A stretch of 64,000 bases of DNA from Basidiobolus meristosporus CBS 931.73 (GCA_002104905.1 MCFE01000333.1:1-64000), one strand, 5' to 3'. Positions 22,617 through 34,723 are shown, counted from the stretch's first letter. Numbers and translations are program-made. The notes: generated by a model from the sequence alone, not told the origin.

Positions 22617-23373
22617 TGTGGTGGTGTATAGGTCCAAGGGAAAGATACGTCCAACACTTCTCAAGTGTTTTGTGTGTGGGGTGTTCACTGGGTGCAATAA
22701 CCTCTGGCAAAAGCTTGCTAGGAATACCTGGGTTCTGTTTCTAATCTAATGTGAAGAGGAATAAAGCTCAAGCTTGTCAAGGGAAAACTATTGAGCTACA
22801 ATCCCCAACTTAGTTGGCGTCTTAACAAAAGTATGTGCTGGGTTCAGTGTCCTTTGAGATGACAATGTACTAAAGCTTCCAAAGTCAAAACAACTGTAAA
22901 CTCCACCAGCAGGGACTAGATAAGAATGCAGCTGTGGTCAATAGTTACAAAGACAGAAAAGTATCTTTGCCTGTGCAAGAACAAACTTGGGAAAGAATCA
23001 AATATAATAAAAGATACCTACTCTGAGTATTCCTCACAAGTAGTGCCTCCAAGGTCAGTTGGCTGTTAGTGTGGTTTCCTGGGAGTGTCCTGTGGTTGGG
23101 GTTGGAAGTTCAGGTGGCGGCAGGTAGCAGTGATCACACTAATCAACAAGTTGGTATATTGATAAAAGGGATGATGATTTATTGTAGAGGGATAGCCTCC
23201 CTTATATACTTTTCTCACTGGCTAAGTGATTACTAATCATGGTGTTCCAGAAGGTTCCGGATATCAATAGAAATATTAATGACATCAGAATGACCTAAGA
23301 ATGCTCTAAGTAGGTGCTGGAAGGTTCTAGGAGGCACAGCACATCCAACAAATCAGAAATCAGTATATGAAGC
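22617..23373 (-). repeat. R1b, truncated R1 LTR
   Basis: Starts TGTGGTGGTG at 22,617 and follows R1a and R1c closely through the TATA-containing middle, but stops at 23,373 where transposase relic B begins. About 270 bp of the far end are lost. Confidence 0.8.
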
Positions 23374-24835
23374 TGTTCAAATCCCATCACAAACTCCTAA
23401 CATAACAGCTGTAGATGCGTCAAGTTGGCATTAGTGATCCACTTCTGGATAAGTATTCCTACAATATCCACATATGACTCCCAATGCTTCCAATGTACTC
23501 TTGGTAGGAATGGCTTCAGTACGCCACTTGAATAAATACATACCCAGTTCATCCAGTCTTTGCATTTGTATTGTTGCATATGTGTAAGAATATTGATTGG
23601 AGCCTATGAGAAGTACTTAGGGTAGCAGATACTCTGTAATGTCTTGCCAATTCTTTCAAATTTCTCCGGTATCTCAAAGGGCTCATTTAGCTTGAAATGC
23701 CCCATGTACAACATGTCATCAGTAAAGGGATATTGTTGAAAAGCAAATGTATTGCTCCCAGTGGAAAGCTTTCACACCAACACATACCTTCTATCTTAAG
23801 TATCTCTGGTTTCCAAGTGATTGCATATTCCAGTCAATGGCTTATAGCTTGCCAACTTTGATGCAATTGCATGCTGACTTCTGTTTGCTCTCTCTGTGGA
23901 AAGATGATGTTCTTAGTGCTGGTGTTTGGGTAATAATAATGTGCACAAGTTATGGAGTATATCCCCTGGATCCTACACATTTGACAGCAATACCATCAAT
24001 TGTGCCCAGAATAAACTGCTATCTTCCTAATGGCTGGGGTGTCTCCAATGCAGATAATAATATGCACTTTTTTATGACAACCTTTACTTTTGTCCTGCTG
24101 GAAAGCATAGAAAATTCATCCAGCAATGGATACATGTAGCTACCCAGGTTGGACAGTGATTTAGGCCCAGATACTGGTGAGACTACCATCTGATTATTGC
24201 TCTGATATTGTAAGATGACAGCAGAGTCAGATTGATGAGAATCAATGGCCAGCAGGATATGCTGGTTGAGTACTTGTTTAATGAGAATCTATCAAGTGCT
24301 AAAGCAAAGGCAGGGTCATACATACCTTCAGAGTAGCCCTTGCTTCTTAGCTTTTTGTAATATTTGACATGAAATATGTTGGATATGTCTGTGCTTGATT
24401 GATACTGGGTACAGTACTGTAGAGCTTTGCAATATTTGTTGGACTGCATCAGTTTCCTCAGACAGGCTATGACCAGAATACATCTGGAGTGTGAACAATG
24501 TTTTCCCTCAGTGGTGGTGGATTCCTGACAATTTGGACACATTGTAATGGTAGCATTTTTGGATATGAATGCCATGCAGCTGTTAACATATGCTGGAATC
24601 AGGGCAGTTTCTGGATCATATGTTGCCAGCCACATGATGATTGTCCACTAGTATCATGTACATGATAAGTTGCATCCTGGTATGATTTTGGCAGGAATTA
24701 GTAATATATCCTCAAAGCCCCCATTACTAATATTAGTGGAGATGTGCCACTTCTCTAGCCACAACATTACTTCATTCACCAGTATATGGATTACTGGGTT
24801 CACTTGGCTCCATAAAGTATCCTTGGCATTTGTGA
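23374..24835 (-). pseudogene. TNP2-like transposase relic B
   Basis: Read right to left. The 150-codon open piece 24,635-24,183 holds CMAFISKNATITMCPNCQE (the Cys-pair region) and then LALDRFSLNKYSTSISCWPL-ILINL, the block preceding the catalytic core in fungal TNP2-like proteins. Further down come a GDTPAIRK motif (about 24,050), the KYFSQAPINI segment and CKDWMNW (about 23,545). Stops are frequent. It is cut at 23,374 by the R1b junction. Confidence 0.7.
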
Positions 24836-24889
24836 AGGGATCAGTACCTCTTAGTCACAGGACTTTAACTTTGTGATGGCCTTTTGATG
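24836..24889 (+). pseudogene. ORF-X 3'-flank fragment
   Basis: Short match to the 3' flank of ORF-X X1 (the GATCARTACCTCTTAGTCA motif near 1,880 on the other strand). It marks the border between TNP2 relics B and C. Confidence 0.4.
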
Positions 24890-25318
24890 CGATTATCTCA
24901 ATAACTCCTCACAGGGATACATGGAAGTCAGTCAAGCCAAAGGGGAAATGGGGTTACATATATGTGTGCATGTGGTGTCACAACTGTATTGATAATGCTT
25001 ACTATGACAGGTGATCATTGAATCTTACATTCATGTAGGTGCAATGTCTCAAACACAAGACAGTCTTGAATTTACATGAGTATTGATAAAAAAGTGACAT
25101 AATAGCATTATGTTGTTGAGTGACCAACTATTTGCCCCATAGACAAGACTACTTTAATTCAACGCCATAAGAGAAGAGTAAAAATACCATATGGCTATTG
25201 TAGCAAGCCTCTCAGCCATAAGTTTGCATATAGCATAGGAAGTATTACTAGAATCACAGTCAGTGTTTTGCCACATAAGTCATATTTTACCATTCACCAG
25301 TTACTATTGTACCAACAA

Positions 25319-26023
25319 TAGACTTGCTTTGTTGGATAGTGCAACCTTGAGCCATTGAGTGCCAAATGATGCCAAAGGGTGCCAGGAAGGCCAAGTGTAC
25401 CTATACTTGGCCACAGAGTGTGAAACATAGTTATACATTCTCATGCAGAGCAGCCCCTGTGTTTCACCCATTGTGTGGAAGAGAATTTGTTTTTTGACCT
25501 TTTTTTGCAATCATCATTGTGCAAGATGTACATAGGCACAGAAGAGCTGAGGACATACATCTGGTACTCAATACCCATGGCACTCTGAACCTAGCTCCTG
25601 TAGCTTGTTACATGCCACAAAAATGCATGGCATTGTCTTGGTCCACTAGCACTATCTGCCACTATATTTATATATCAGCCCAAAGTAAAACCTATACAAG
25701 TCACATATAGTGCCATGCATTTTTGTGAAATGTTACAAGCCACAGGAGCTAGATTCAGAGTGCCAGCAGTATTGAGTATCAGATGATTGCCTTCAGCTTG
25801 TCGGTCCTCCTGCAAATTATGCCAACATTTATTACAAGAAGAAGGGCAAAAAATGGACTTTCTCCATCACAATGGGTGAAACACATGGGCTACTTTGCAT
25901 GAAGATGAAGTTCTATATTTCACATTCCATGGTCATGTATAAGTGCACCTGGCCTACCTGGCACACTGTGGCAGCACTTGGCACTTATGGCTCATTGTGG
26001 CACTATCCATAAGAACAAGTCTA
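25319..26023. repeat. R2b, complete foldback element
   Basis: 705 bp running from TAGACTTG to CAAGTCTA. The two halves are inverted copies: the left arm (GGATAGTGC ... GTGTTTCACCCATTG ... GCCACAAAAATGCATGGCA) recurs reversed in the right arm around a small A+T-rich centre (about 25,670-25,700). It carries no convincing gene. It sits inside TNP2-C; the duplication at the ends is only 1-3 bp and ambiguous (AATA/ATA). Confidence 0.8.
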
Positions 26024-26978
26024 ATATGTTGCTGGATGCCTGATATTTCTATGAAGGCACCTAGGTATACTTGTCACCTTGCACAAGCTGAGTCAGGTGA
26101 GTTTGCAACACCTTTAGGTTCACAACAGCCTTATGAATGTGACATGCAGAGTAATAGCTCTGAAGAAACAGGCTCCCTGATGGATTGTGAGCCTATCTTC
26201 TCTAGAAACAGTACCCCGCATGAGCCTGGCAAGATCCATTTATGCAATGTGACAACATCCATGGAAAAAAATGTCAAGGGTACTTTATGGAGTTGAGTGA
26301 GCCCAGTAAGCCATCTACTGGTGAATGTGATGTTGTGGCTAGAAAAGTTGCTTGTTTCCACTAATAGTAGTAATGGTGGCTTCAGGATTTACTACTACTT
26401 CTTGCCAAAATTATACCAGGATGCAACTTACCATGACACTTAATGGATTTTCATTATACAAGTACTCTACCAGCCAATCATGCTGGCCACTAATTCTCAT
26501 CAACCTGAATCTGCCATCTATCTAAAGGTTTTGGAGCAGAAATCTGATGGTAGCTTCACTGGTATCTGCACCTAAATCACTGTCCAACCTGAGTAGGTAC
26601 CTGTATCCATTGCTGGATGAATTTTGTATGCTTTCCTGCTGGATAACAGTAAATGGTTGTCATGTAAAAGCGCATATTATTATCTGCATTGGAGATACCC
26701 CAGCCATCCACAGTATAGCCTACATTTCTGGGCACAAAGAGTGGTATTGCTGTCAAATATGTGAGATCCAGGGGACTTACTCCATAACTAACACACATTA
26801 TTATAACCCAAACACCAACACTAAGGACACCATCTTACCGCAGAGAGAAGACACAGAAGTTGGCATGCAATTGCAGCAAGACTGGCAAGCTCAAAGCTAT
26901 TGGCTGGAATATGGAATTAGTTGGTGACTGGAGATACTAAGATAGAGGGAACCTGTTGGAGCAAAAGCTTTCTACTGG

Positions 26979-28008
26979 TGTGGTGGTGTATAGGTCCATG
27001 GGAGAGATATGTCCAACACTTCTGGGGTGTTCACTGGGTGCAATAACTTCTGGCAAAAGCTTGATAGGAATACTTGGGTTCTGTGTCTAATCTAATGTGA
27101 AGGGGAATAAAGCCACAAGCTTGTCAAGGGAAAACTATAGACCTACAATCCCCAACTTAGTTGGCATATTAACAAAAGTATGTGCTGGGTTCAGTGTCTG
27201 TTGAGATGACAATGTACTAAAGCTTCCAAAGTCAAAACAACTGTAAACTCCACCAGCAGGGACTTGATAAGAATGCGGCTGTGGTCAATAGTTGCAAAGA
27301 CAGAAGAGTATCCTTGCCTGTGCAAGAACAAACTTGGGAAAGAATCAAATATAATAAAAGATACCTACTCTGAGTATTCCTCACAAGTAGTGCCTCCAAG
27401 GTCAGTTGGCTGTCAGTGTGGTTTCCTGGGAGTGTCCTGTGGTTGGGGTTGGAAGTTCAGGTGGCAGCAGGTAGCAGTGATCACACTAATCAACAAGTTG
27501 GAATATTGATAAAAGGGAAGATGATTTATTGTTGAGGGATAGCCTCCCTTATATACTTTTCTCACTGGCTAAGTGATTACTAAGCATGGTGTTCCAGAAG
27601 GTTCCGGATATCAATAGAAATCTTAATGACATCAGAATGACCTAAGAATGCTCTAAGTAGGTGCCCAAAGGTTCTAAGAGGCACAGCACATCCAACCAAT
27701 CAGGAATCAGTATTCTGAAACCTGTGTAACATAGGAAATGGTAGGGATGGTGAAATGGGTTGATCATGTGTCACGGGTACTGGCGCGGGTACTTGCCTAA
27801 TATAGAAGCACTTATAGCATGTAATCTGACATAAAGTGAGGGGTAACTTATGCAATAAGGTAAGCAGGTGTGATAGTCAACCGGCTTATGGGATAGAACT
27901 GATTGGGTAAGACAAATGGGATAAAAATAAGTGTAGTAGAGGTATAGGGAAGTAGAAAATAAGGGAATGAGCACATCTGACAGTGGGTGCCACTGTCACC
28001 CCACTACA
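26979..28008 (-). repeat. R1c, complete 1,030 bp solo LTR
   Basis: Ends TGTGGTGGTG and CCCCACTACA on the plus strand. Flanks are CTGG (26,975-26,978) and CTAG (28,009-28,012), a 4-bp duplication with one G-to-A change. The host sequence rejoins as transposase code after removal. The minus strand has a TATATAAGGG promoter-like box. Confidence 0.9.
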
Positions 28009-29060
28009 CTAGGAGCAATGCATTTGCTGTGCAACAAGATCCCCTTATAGAAGACTAAGTTGTAAGTTAGTCCATTTCAAGCCAAAAGAGACCTTTGAGA
28101 TACTGGAGAAATTTCAAGAAAATGGCAAGATGTTACAGAGCATCTGCTGCACTAAATACTACTCACAAGATCCAATCAAAATTCATATGCATATGCAACA
28201 ATACCAGTGCAAGGACTTGACAAACTGGACATTTACATAATCATGCCACCTTCTGAAGCCAATTCTACAAGTAGTACATTGGAAACATGAGGGGTTATAT
28301 GTGAACATTGTAGGAATATTTCTCTAGAAGCAGTTCACCATTGCCAACTTGACACATCTACAGCTTTTGTGCAAAGCATACATGAGAGGATTTGAGCAGC
28401 TATACTACAAATATAAGGCTGGGAGTGTAGATCTCTGCCACTACTGTATCCATTAGCTACCACTTCTGGCTTGGTGTGTAGAGAATATTGAGTTGTGCTT
28501 CACCTTTTGAGAGTTACCCATGCAGCAGATGTGTGGGGATATTGGATGAGAGGTCAATTTCTACATTGTTCAACATGGAATTTACACAAACAAAAGCCAA
28601 AATGCACCTATAAGGGGGACTAGAATCCGGCAGGGAGAAGGAATAAATTGGCTCAATACCAAAAAAGCTCTTTGTGGATATTCAGGAGGTGTTGATGGCA
28701 GAAGTGGTGGCTGCTAATCATATGTTTGCAAGATGTATGTGTTACCAGCAGTATAAGGTATATGGCAGCTTTGCAAGTATTCCACTAAAAAGCCATAAAG
28801 CTGAGGTGATAGAAGTGTGTCCATTGTGGCAGGTGTGTATGTTTGCAGTGGTTAGCAAGCAGGAGGCCAAAGTATTTTTTGATCCAAGCTATTTGTGGAA
28901 TACCCAAGGTAGTAGTGAGTAAGGAAATAAAGAGGGGCAATTCTACAATGGAATATGTGAATTGCTCAAGGGAAGGTAGAAAAAGAAAATATCACTTAGT
29001 AAATTGGTACAGCAGCATTATGCAGAACCAGCTGTAGGCTACCATAGTGCGGTAACAATA

Positions 29061-29403
29061 CCGTCACAGGCCCACAATGAGGCCATCAAAACGCCATAAA
29101 GTTAGTAGCCATTTATGGCTATTGGATGCACTGGCTGTCTAGATCCAATCAAATAGCTGTTGAGCACACTACAAATACAACATTGCCATGCCACCCTTGC
29201 CTAAACACCACACAAACACCAGTATGTTTTTTAACTTAAATTGGCTGTAAAGTTAGTCAAATGCTGCTGTAATCCCATCATATGATTGTGTAGATAGTCA
29301 TTAATTCCAAATTGCTGGTATTATAGCGGTCTCCTGATAGGATCTTGACAGCCAATCCAGATTGGATCCACCTGTGGGTCCAAATTATTTTTCATAGGGT
29401 TCA
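29061..29403 (+). other. 3' noncoding flank of TNP2-C
   Basis: No gene. It contains segments shared with the 3' flanks of relics E (35.2-35.4 kb) and I (60.9-61.1 kb) and a GGATCCACCTGTGGG motif seen also at 60.53 kb, where ORF-X follows. It ends at a copia gag fragment. Confidence 0.5.
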
Positions 29404-29555
29404 GTGTCAAGAAAAACACAGTTGAAGGCACTTTATTCTTTCTTCTTGCACTTTAAGGCTTCCACTCTCACGTTATTAGGTGGGCATACTTCCCCCATGA
29501 CAACAGCCCAAAGGCTTCTTTCTTGTAGCAACATCTTCAGCTTCACCTTCCACTT
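29404..29555 (-). pseudogene. Copia gag fragment
   Basis: About 150 bp similar to copia-1 7,496-7,635 (gag N-terminal region between LKYQKKEQSAFN and VKMKMLLQER). There is no LTR beside it. Probably a 5'-truncated or recombined remnant. Confidence 0.6.
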
Positions 29556-29880
29556 CATGATCAACACAAACATTAAAGTCAGATCTGTTACCATTGGGAG
29601 AGATTATAGTTCACTTATACATATAGCCACACATAATCATGGTTTTGTATTTCTCTCCTTCAAATATAATTGGGTTAGCACCTTTCCAAGCTTTTTGGAC
29701 CATGGTAGAATTGCTTTGATTAAAAAATACTATGGAATAAATTTGGGAAGATTGTTTTGGGCCTAGTTGTAGAGTACCAAACATATATCAGGAGATCTCT
29801 ATCAGAAGAAAAAGTTTTATCTAAAGTAATTTGGATGTTCCCTTCTTTGAAAGTATAAGTATATAGGTGGAATCATAAAT
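29556..29880 (-). pseudogene. Orphan coding-like remnant
   Basis: Minus-strand reading gives about 100 codons with one frame change at a T-run near 29,722 and one TGA near 29,612. Phrases such as NIQITLDKTFSSDRDLLIYV and KAWKGANPIIFEGEKYKTMI look like real protein. It joins directly to the gag fragment. No other copy was seen in the window and I do not recognise the family. Confidence 0.4.
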
Positions 29881-29984
29881 TTGCATATCACATACCATTT
29901 CAATGCACCTATGGTATCAGTATATTAAACTGATTTCAGAAAACTGATCCCTGATTGATTGAATACATTTTGTACTCTAAAACC
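29881..29984. other. Unassigned
   Basis: Nothing recognised; A+T-rich. Confidence 0.4.
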
Positions 29985-30568
29985 TTAAAGTCAGCAGGGA
30001 CTTGATATGAATACAGTTGTGGTCAGTAGTCACAAAGAAAGCAAAGTATGTTAGCCTGCCCATACATAGAAATATATCTTTGCTTGTACAAGAATAAACT
30101 TGAGATAGAATCAAATAAGATAGATGACAGCTACTCTGGGTATTCCTCAAAAACAGTACCCTTGAGGTCAGTTGGCTGTCAGCACAATTTCCAGGAAGTC
30201 TCATGTGGTCTAAGATTGGAGGTTCAGGTAGCAGCAGGTAGCAGTGATCACACTAATTAACAAGTTGATATATTGATAAATGGGATGCTGGTTTGTGGTT
30301 GAGGGATTGCCTCCCTTTTATACATTTCTCACTGGCTAAGTGATTATAATCCTGGTGTACTGGAAGGTTCTTGAGATCAATGGATATCTCAATAACTTCA
30401 AAAGGAGCTAAGAATCTTCTAAGCATATGCTAGAAGGCTCTAAGAGTTACAACATATCCAACAAATTAGGGATCAGTATTCTGAAACCTGTGTACCATAA
30501 GGTTGCTATGTATGGAGTGAAAATGTTAGGAATGGTGATACTGTTTTGTCAGGTGTCACAGGTACTGG
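29985..30568 (-). repeat. R1e, left piece of an R1 LTR
   Basis: Follows R1a from the CAGCAGGGACTTGATA motif onward, including the TATA region, up to GGTCACAGGTACTGG-like sequence at 30,568. Here R3 begins. The LTR resumes at 34,462 with the next bases in order (TGCAGGTACTTGCTTAATATAG-like). Confidence 0.75.
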
Positions 30569-30980
30569 TGCGGTGGTGTGAGGTACTCCTTAGAGAAGCT
30601 ATACAGCTCAAAGTGTGTGAGGAGTCTGATGGGTGCAATAGCCTCTGGGTCTATGCTACTAATGTCTTTGTTAATATGTCACTATGGTAAAAGCTCCTAC
30701 TTCTCTAGCCTCCTAGGTGCTCCAAGTGTCTCCAAAAGCCTCTGTGTGTCCTATGGACTACCTTGAAAAGCTTCTTGATGGTAAGTCTGAGGTGTACTGT
30801 AGAAGATAGGTACAGTGCTTCACTGCTAATTAATAAGGGAGAAGTGTTACTGATAGAAGGGATGATTTATTTATGAGGAATTTACTTCCCTTGATTACTT
30901 TTCCTAATTGCCAAGGGATCACCAATGACAAGGTTTTAGAAGATTCTAGGCATCAGTAGAATTCTTGATGACATCACAAC
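30569..30980 (-). repeat. R3, diverged R1-like LTR, left piece
   Basis: Starts TGCGGTGGTG, like R1, but the body differs (GAGGTACTCCTTAGAGAAGC). A related fragment lies at 35,047. It is interrupted by copia-5 at 30,981 and continues at 34,066. Flanks of the whole are CTGG and CTAA, compatible with a decayed 4-bp duplication. Confidence 0.65.
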
Positions 30981-31326
30981 TGTTAAATTTTCTGAGGAGT
31001 AGTGGAAGTGATATGGCAAACTAGAAGATTTACATGCTATTCATTTGCAGATTCATTGATCAAAGTATGGTATTTAAACTTTTGATGAAGTAGAGCAATT
31101 ATATGTGTAGAGATTGCTAAGGAAGGTTCCAAGAAAATGTGTGCAACACTTGGGTGCATTTGGACAACTTTGAGAAAGGTCATAATGTGGGTACCTGATA
31201 ATTGGGTGAAAATATTCTAAGTAAATCCCAACAGGAAACTTTGTCAGGAGAGAATCTAATCAAAGAATAAGATCTGTATGACTGTGCTAGCATGAATATT
31301 TAGGTGACAACTTAATAATTACAACA
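30981..31326 (-). repeat. Copia-5 3' LTR
   Basis: 346 bp, ending ...AATTACAACA. It shares with copia-1 the GGTGAAAATATTCTAAGTAAATCCC-type block near its middle. Confidence 0.75.
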
Positions 31327-33542
31327 CTCTCACTCACAAATATTCATTAGTAATAAATACATATTAAGATTGTTCAATTTGTAATATGAGTATAAAAACT
31401 CAAATGTGATGCAAACTGGACTAATATATTATCCAACAATGTATGCATTTGTGTTCAACTTAGTCAAACAAGTAACTTGTAACTCAATGTGCGTTTCTAT
31501 CTAATAGTATGCCTTAATATCTGAATGATCTGATCAAAATACTAATCATCATCTTTGATTAGTTGTACAGGATTAAGTAATAAGCTAAGTCTAATTGTGA
31601 GATTTTAATGATGATATTTAGCCTCAGGGATATTTAATGCTTTAAATTTGAGCAAACATGATCAACTTTTGGTACAGTTAAGGTTTTGACATTCACAGCA
31701 GATTGGGAGGCTCCTTATTTGCAGGCAATAGTCCATTTCATTTAGCCAACTTCACTGCATATCCATATTAGGCTCAGTGACAGTTGGTTCCATCAAGTAG
31801 AGTCTATATGTGGTAAAAGAGCTGACCTATATTGGATCAGGTTAAGGTTTTGTCATTAACGCCTGATCCAAATAATCCTCATTTCCTGGTGCAGAGGCAC
31901 ATACAACATGGCAAAAAAAGGTTTTGCCCAACTCTGAGCAGGGATGGCATGCTCCCACTTGAGCCACATCAGTTTAGTGATTCAAATCCACAAAAATGAT
32001 CCCTGCACTGTTTTCCTTCAGCTCCATATATAGCAGACACCATGACTGCTGCTTGAGATAATCTGCTCCAAAATATACTACAATATCTGACAGATCCTGT
32101 TGAAGAATGAAGGCACTTCTGGAGTTTTTGGCTTAGGAGCTTTGTAGAAGGGGCTCCATGAAGCTTATCTGCCTTGCCAGATAATAAAGATATAGCCTAT
32201 ATAGGTTTTGGCTCCATTTGAATAGTACCCTAATTTGCAGTAGTAGTATTTTCCCATCTTTCTTCTTTTTCTTTTTCTGCTGATGATCCAAGGAAAATTC
32301 CTTTTGTGGGATAGTTCTGGACTTCCATACAGATGGGACAATGGGTGTTTTAGCATAGAAGTCCGCATGATATCATTGCTTCAGAATATATGACTATTTC
32401 AGAGTGATATCACCAAAATTGACATCCATTTAGATCAGTCATAAAATTTAATAGAATGGTCCAAAAATGATCAAATAAGCTGCATTTGAAAGCTAGTTTC
32501 ATCAGTAATTTCATCTCAGACTTCTATGTATCAGCTTTTTTAGTTGTGGAGGTTGGCAGTGACTTGATCAATCAAAATTCTTCTGTTCTGATCTAGAGAA
32601 TCAAATATCACCAAATGCTTTCTCCCACTATGCAATGTGATATATCATGTTTAAAGTACCTTAGTATCTTCTGAATAGCATGTAATTGTATAATGGCACA
32701 CTGTTGCTTTACTGTATGCTTGGTTTGCTTCACACTTTCTGGCTAGTGGTAGAATCTTCTTGAGTTAACTTTGCTAAATTGGCATAATACTTTCCAAAAC
32801 CTTTTAGAGACTTTAGCAGAGAAATAGCACATCTAACAGCTCCATATATAGCTACTGGTACATTGGTTTCAGTATCAAAACACCTGGTACAAATATAGCC
32901 TTCTTCCATTGGATTGTGTAGCATATCTCCATACTCCAGGTGGATATATATTTATTATATATGACAAGGATCCTTACAATTCATAGTGCTTGCCTCTGAG
33001 ATCTTCTTTCATCAATAGATAGTCCAAAAAGGCAGTTAACAGCTCCAGAATTTGCATTATCAGCCATATTTTGAGCAGCAACAGATTTGATAATATCTTC
33101 TCATAGCAATTGTTCAATAATGATCTACAATCTTTTTAACAATTTAGGATACTATTCTATCTAAAAGCCAGCGTAACAGAATATTGAGGTCATATGAATA
33201 TATAGCTATATATCTCATTTTAGATCTGTGCCCTCAATTGCTGGAACTACGCAATTTTCTTCAGTATTAATAGAGTACAAACATACTATATTTCTTGACA
33301 TATTTACGTGTTGGTATGATGAACTCTCCTTTATAACTAGCCTGAGTAGCTACTGAATGGGTCATTTGAAGGCAAGGCCTTCTTCTCCACAGCAATATCC
33401 TCATAAACATATACCTTTTGGCAGAGGTAGTCATCTTTGACTTTAGCAGAGCAATAATGTAGAAAGTTTTTCTCTAAACTTGCAAAAAAAAATCCAAGGC
33501 ACAGTAGACACCAAGAGGACAGCAAGCTTGGGGCTCATAACC

Positions 33543-34065
33543 TGTTGCAATATTCTCAGGACTATGGGAAGTGATACAGAGAGCTAGAGAATTTATATGT
33601 TTTTCACCTGTGGATTTATTGTTCAAAGGTATGATGTTACTTTTGATAAGTTAGAGCAAACAAATGTGTAGAGTTTTTTAAGGGAAGTCCCCAGAGCATG
33701 TGACCAAAATTTGATGTCTTTTTGACAACTTTGAGAAAGATCACAATAGGGATACTCATGGCTCTATGTGGCGCTAACCAATAGAACAAGTCTATTGATC
33801 CAAAGTATGGTATTTATACTTTTGATAAAGTAGAGCAAACAAACATGTTGAGTATGTTAAGGAAGGTCCCAAGAATATGTGTGAAAACTTGGGGGCTTTT
33901 TGAAAACTTTGGGAAAGAATATAATATGGGTACATAATATTTTAGTGAAAATATTCTAAGTAAATCCCAAGGAGAAACTTGCTTGGGACAGAATGCTAAT
34001 CAAAGAATAAGATCTATGCAACAAAGTTAGCATAATTATTTAGGTGACAATTTAATAATTACAAC
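33543..34065 (-). repeat. Copia-5 5' LTR region, two LTR pieces around an R2 tip
   Basis: 33,543-33,756 is the first part of an LTR. 33,757-33,795 matches the right tip of R2 (GTGGC...GAACAAGTCTA). 33,796-34,065 is a second LTR piece that overlaps the first in content and ends TTACAAC. This means two LTR copies were joined through an R2 fragment, not one LTR simply split. Confidence 0.6.
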
Positions 34066-34461
34066 TATATTAAGCTGAAAATATTCAAAGAAGGTTATGG
34101 AGGGTTCTGAAAGGCACAACACATCCAATCAATCAGGGATTGGTGGTCTGATATTTGAGTAGCAAAGTGATACCATATATGGTATTAAAATGGCAGGGAT
34201 GGTTTCAAAGACCAAGGTCATGTGCCATGGACACTGCCACAGGTACCTGCTTGATGTAATTACATTTGGTGATCACAAAGCTGTATAGCATTTGGTATAT
34301 CTAATGCTGATAACTAATCAGGGTAAACATGATGTGGGGATAATACTAATGATTGGGTCAAGAAATACTATAATAATACCAATAAGATAAAACACAAGTA
34401 TGCTCATCATTATAGCTCTATGAATAAACTTGCCTGTGGGAGGTGTGATCACCCTACCATA
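34066..34461 (-). repeat. R3, right piece
   Basis: Continues the R1-like 3' half (GGCACAACACATCCAATCAATC, GATACCATATATGGTAT) and ends near CCCTACCATA. Confidence 0.6.
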
Positions 34462-34540
34462 CTAATGCAGGTACTTGCTTAATATAGAATCACTAAAATA
34501 TAGCAATATTACGTAAGTTTGGGCATAGCTTCCTGTAAGT
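34462..34540 (-). repeat. R1e, right piece
   Basis: Starts CTAATGCAGGTACTTGC, the direct continuation of the R1 sequence interrupted at 30,568. It fades after about 80 bp. Confidence 0.6.
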
Positions 34541-34723
34541 GGCTTGGCATCTGTCTCCAGGACAACATGTGTCATGTACAGTGGGGATTTCAGCTTCCTC
34601 AGCATCTTCTGTTGTAATTATTAAGTTGGCACCTAATATTCATGCTAACATAGTTACATAGATCTTATTCTTTGATTAGCATTCTGTGGCAATGGAAAGT
34701 ATTCCATTACAACTATAGACTTG
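34541..34723. other. Unassigned, includes a copia-5-type LTR end
   Basis: 34,612-34,690 matches the end of the copia-5 LTR in the opposite orientation (TGTTGTAATTATTAAGTTG, then GATCTTATTCTTTGATTAGC). The rest is not recognised. Confidence 0.5.

Larger units (their letters stand above)
24890..29060 (+). mobile_element. TNP2-like transposon C, split by R2b and R1c
   Basis: Three pieces of one element: 24,890-25,318 (N-terminal region), 26,024-26,978 (Ser/Pro-rich N-part, then the core with VKAHIIICIGDTPAIHSI and a CCQIC pair at 26,547-26,927) and 28,013-29,060 (C-terminal helical domain, THLQLL..., then the open piece 28,674-28,922). The middle and last pieces fit together at the R1c insertion: the sequence ...TTTCTACTGG | GAGCAATGCATTTGC... 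is continuous in relic B. There is also an internal deletion near 26,400-26,530, and many stops. Confidence 0.75.
30981..34065 (-). mobile_element. Copia-5, very decayed copia relative
   Basis: LTRs at 30,981-31,326 (TGTTAAATTT...TTACAACA) and 33,543-34,065 (disrupted). They are similar to the copia-1 LTR but clearly a different subfamily. The primer site 33,530-33,542 reads GGTTATGAGCCCC on the minus strand, the best match to initiator tRNA-Met in the window. The internal 2.2 kb is mostly unreadable; a gag start can be seen at 33,525-33,337 (GFFFASLEKN, where copia-1 has GIFPSAEKLD), and short frames such as 32,924-32,730 cannot be assigned. Confidence 0.7.

Noticed and set aside
23747-24139. 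130-codon plus-strand frame
   Set aside because: Antisense to TNP2 relic B; the minus-strand reading carries the conserved motifs.
33530-33542. tRNA gene fragment
   Set aside because: Only the anticodon-arm complement is present and it abuts an LTR, so it is a primer-binding site.
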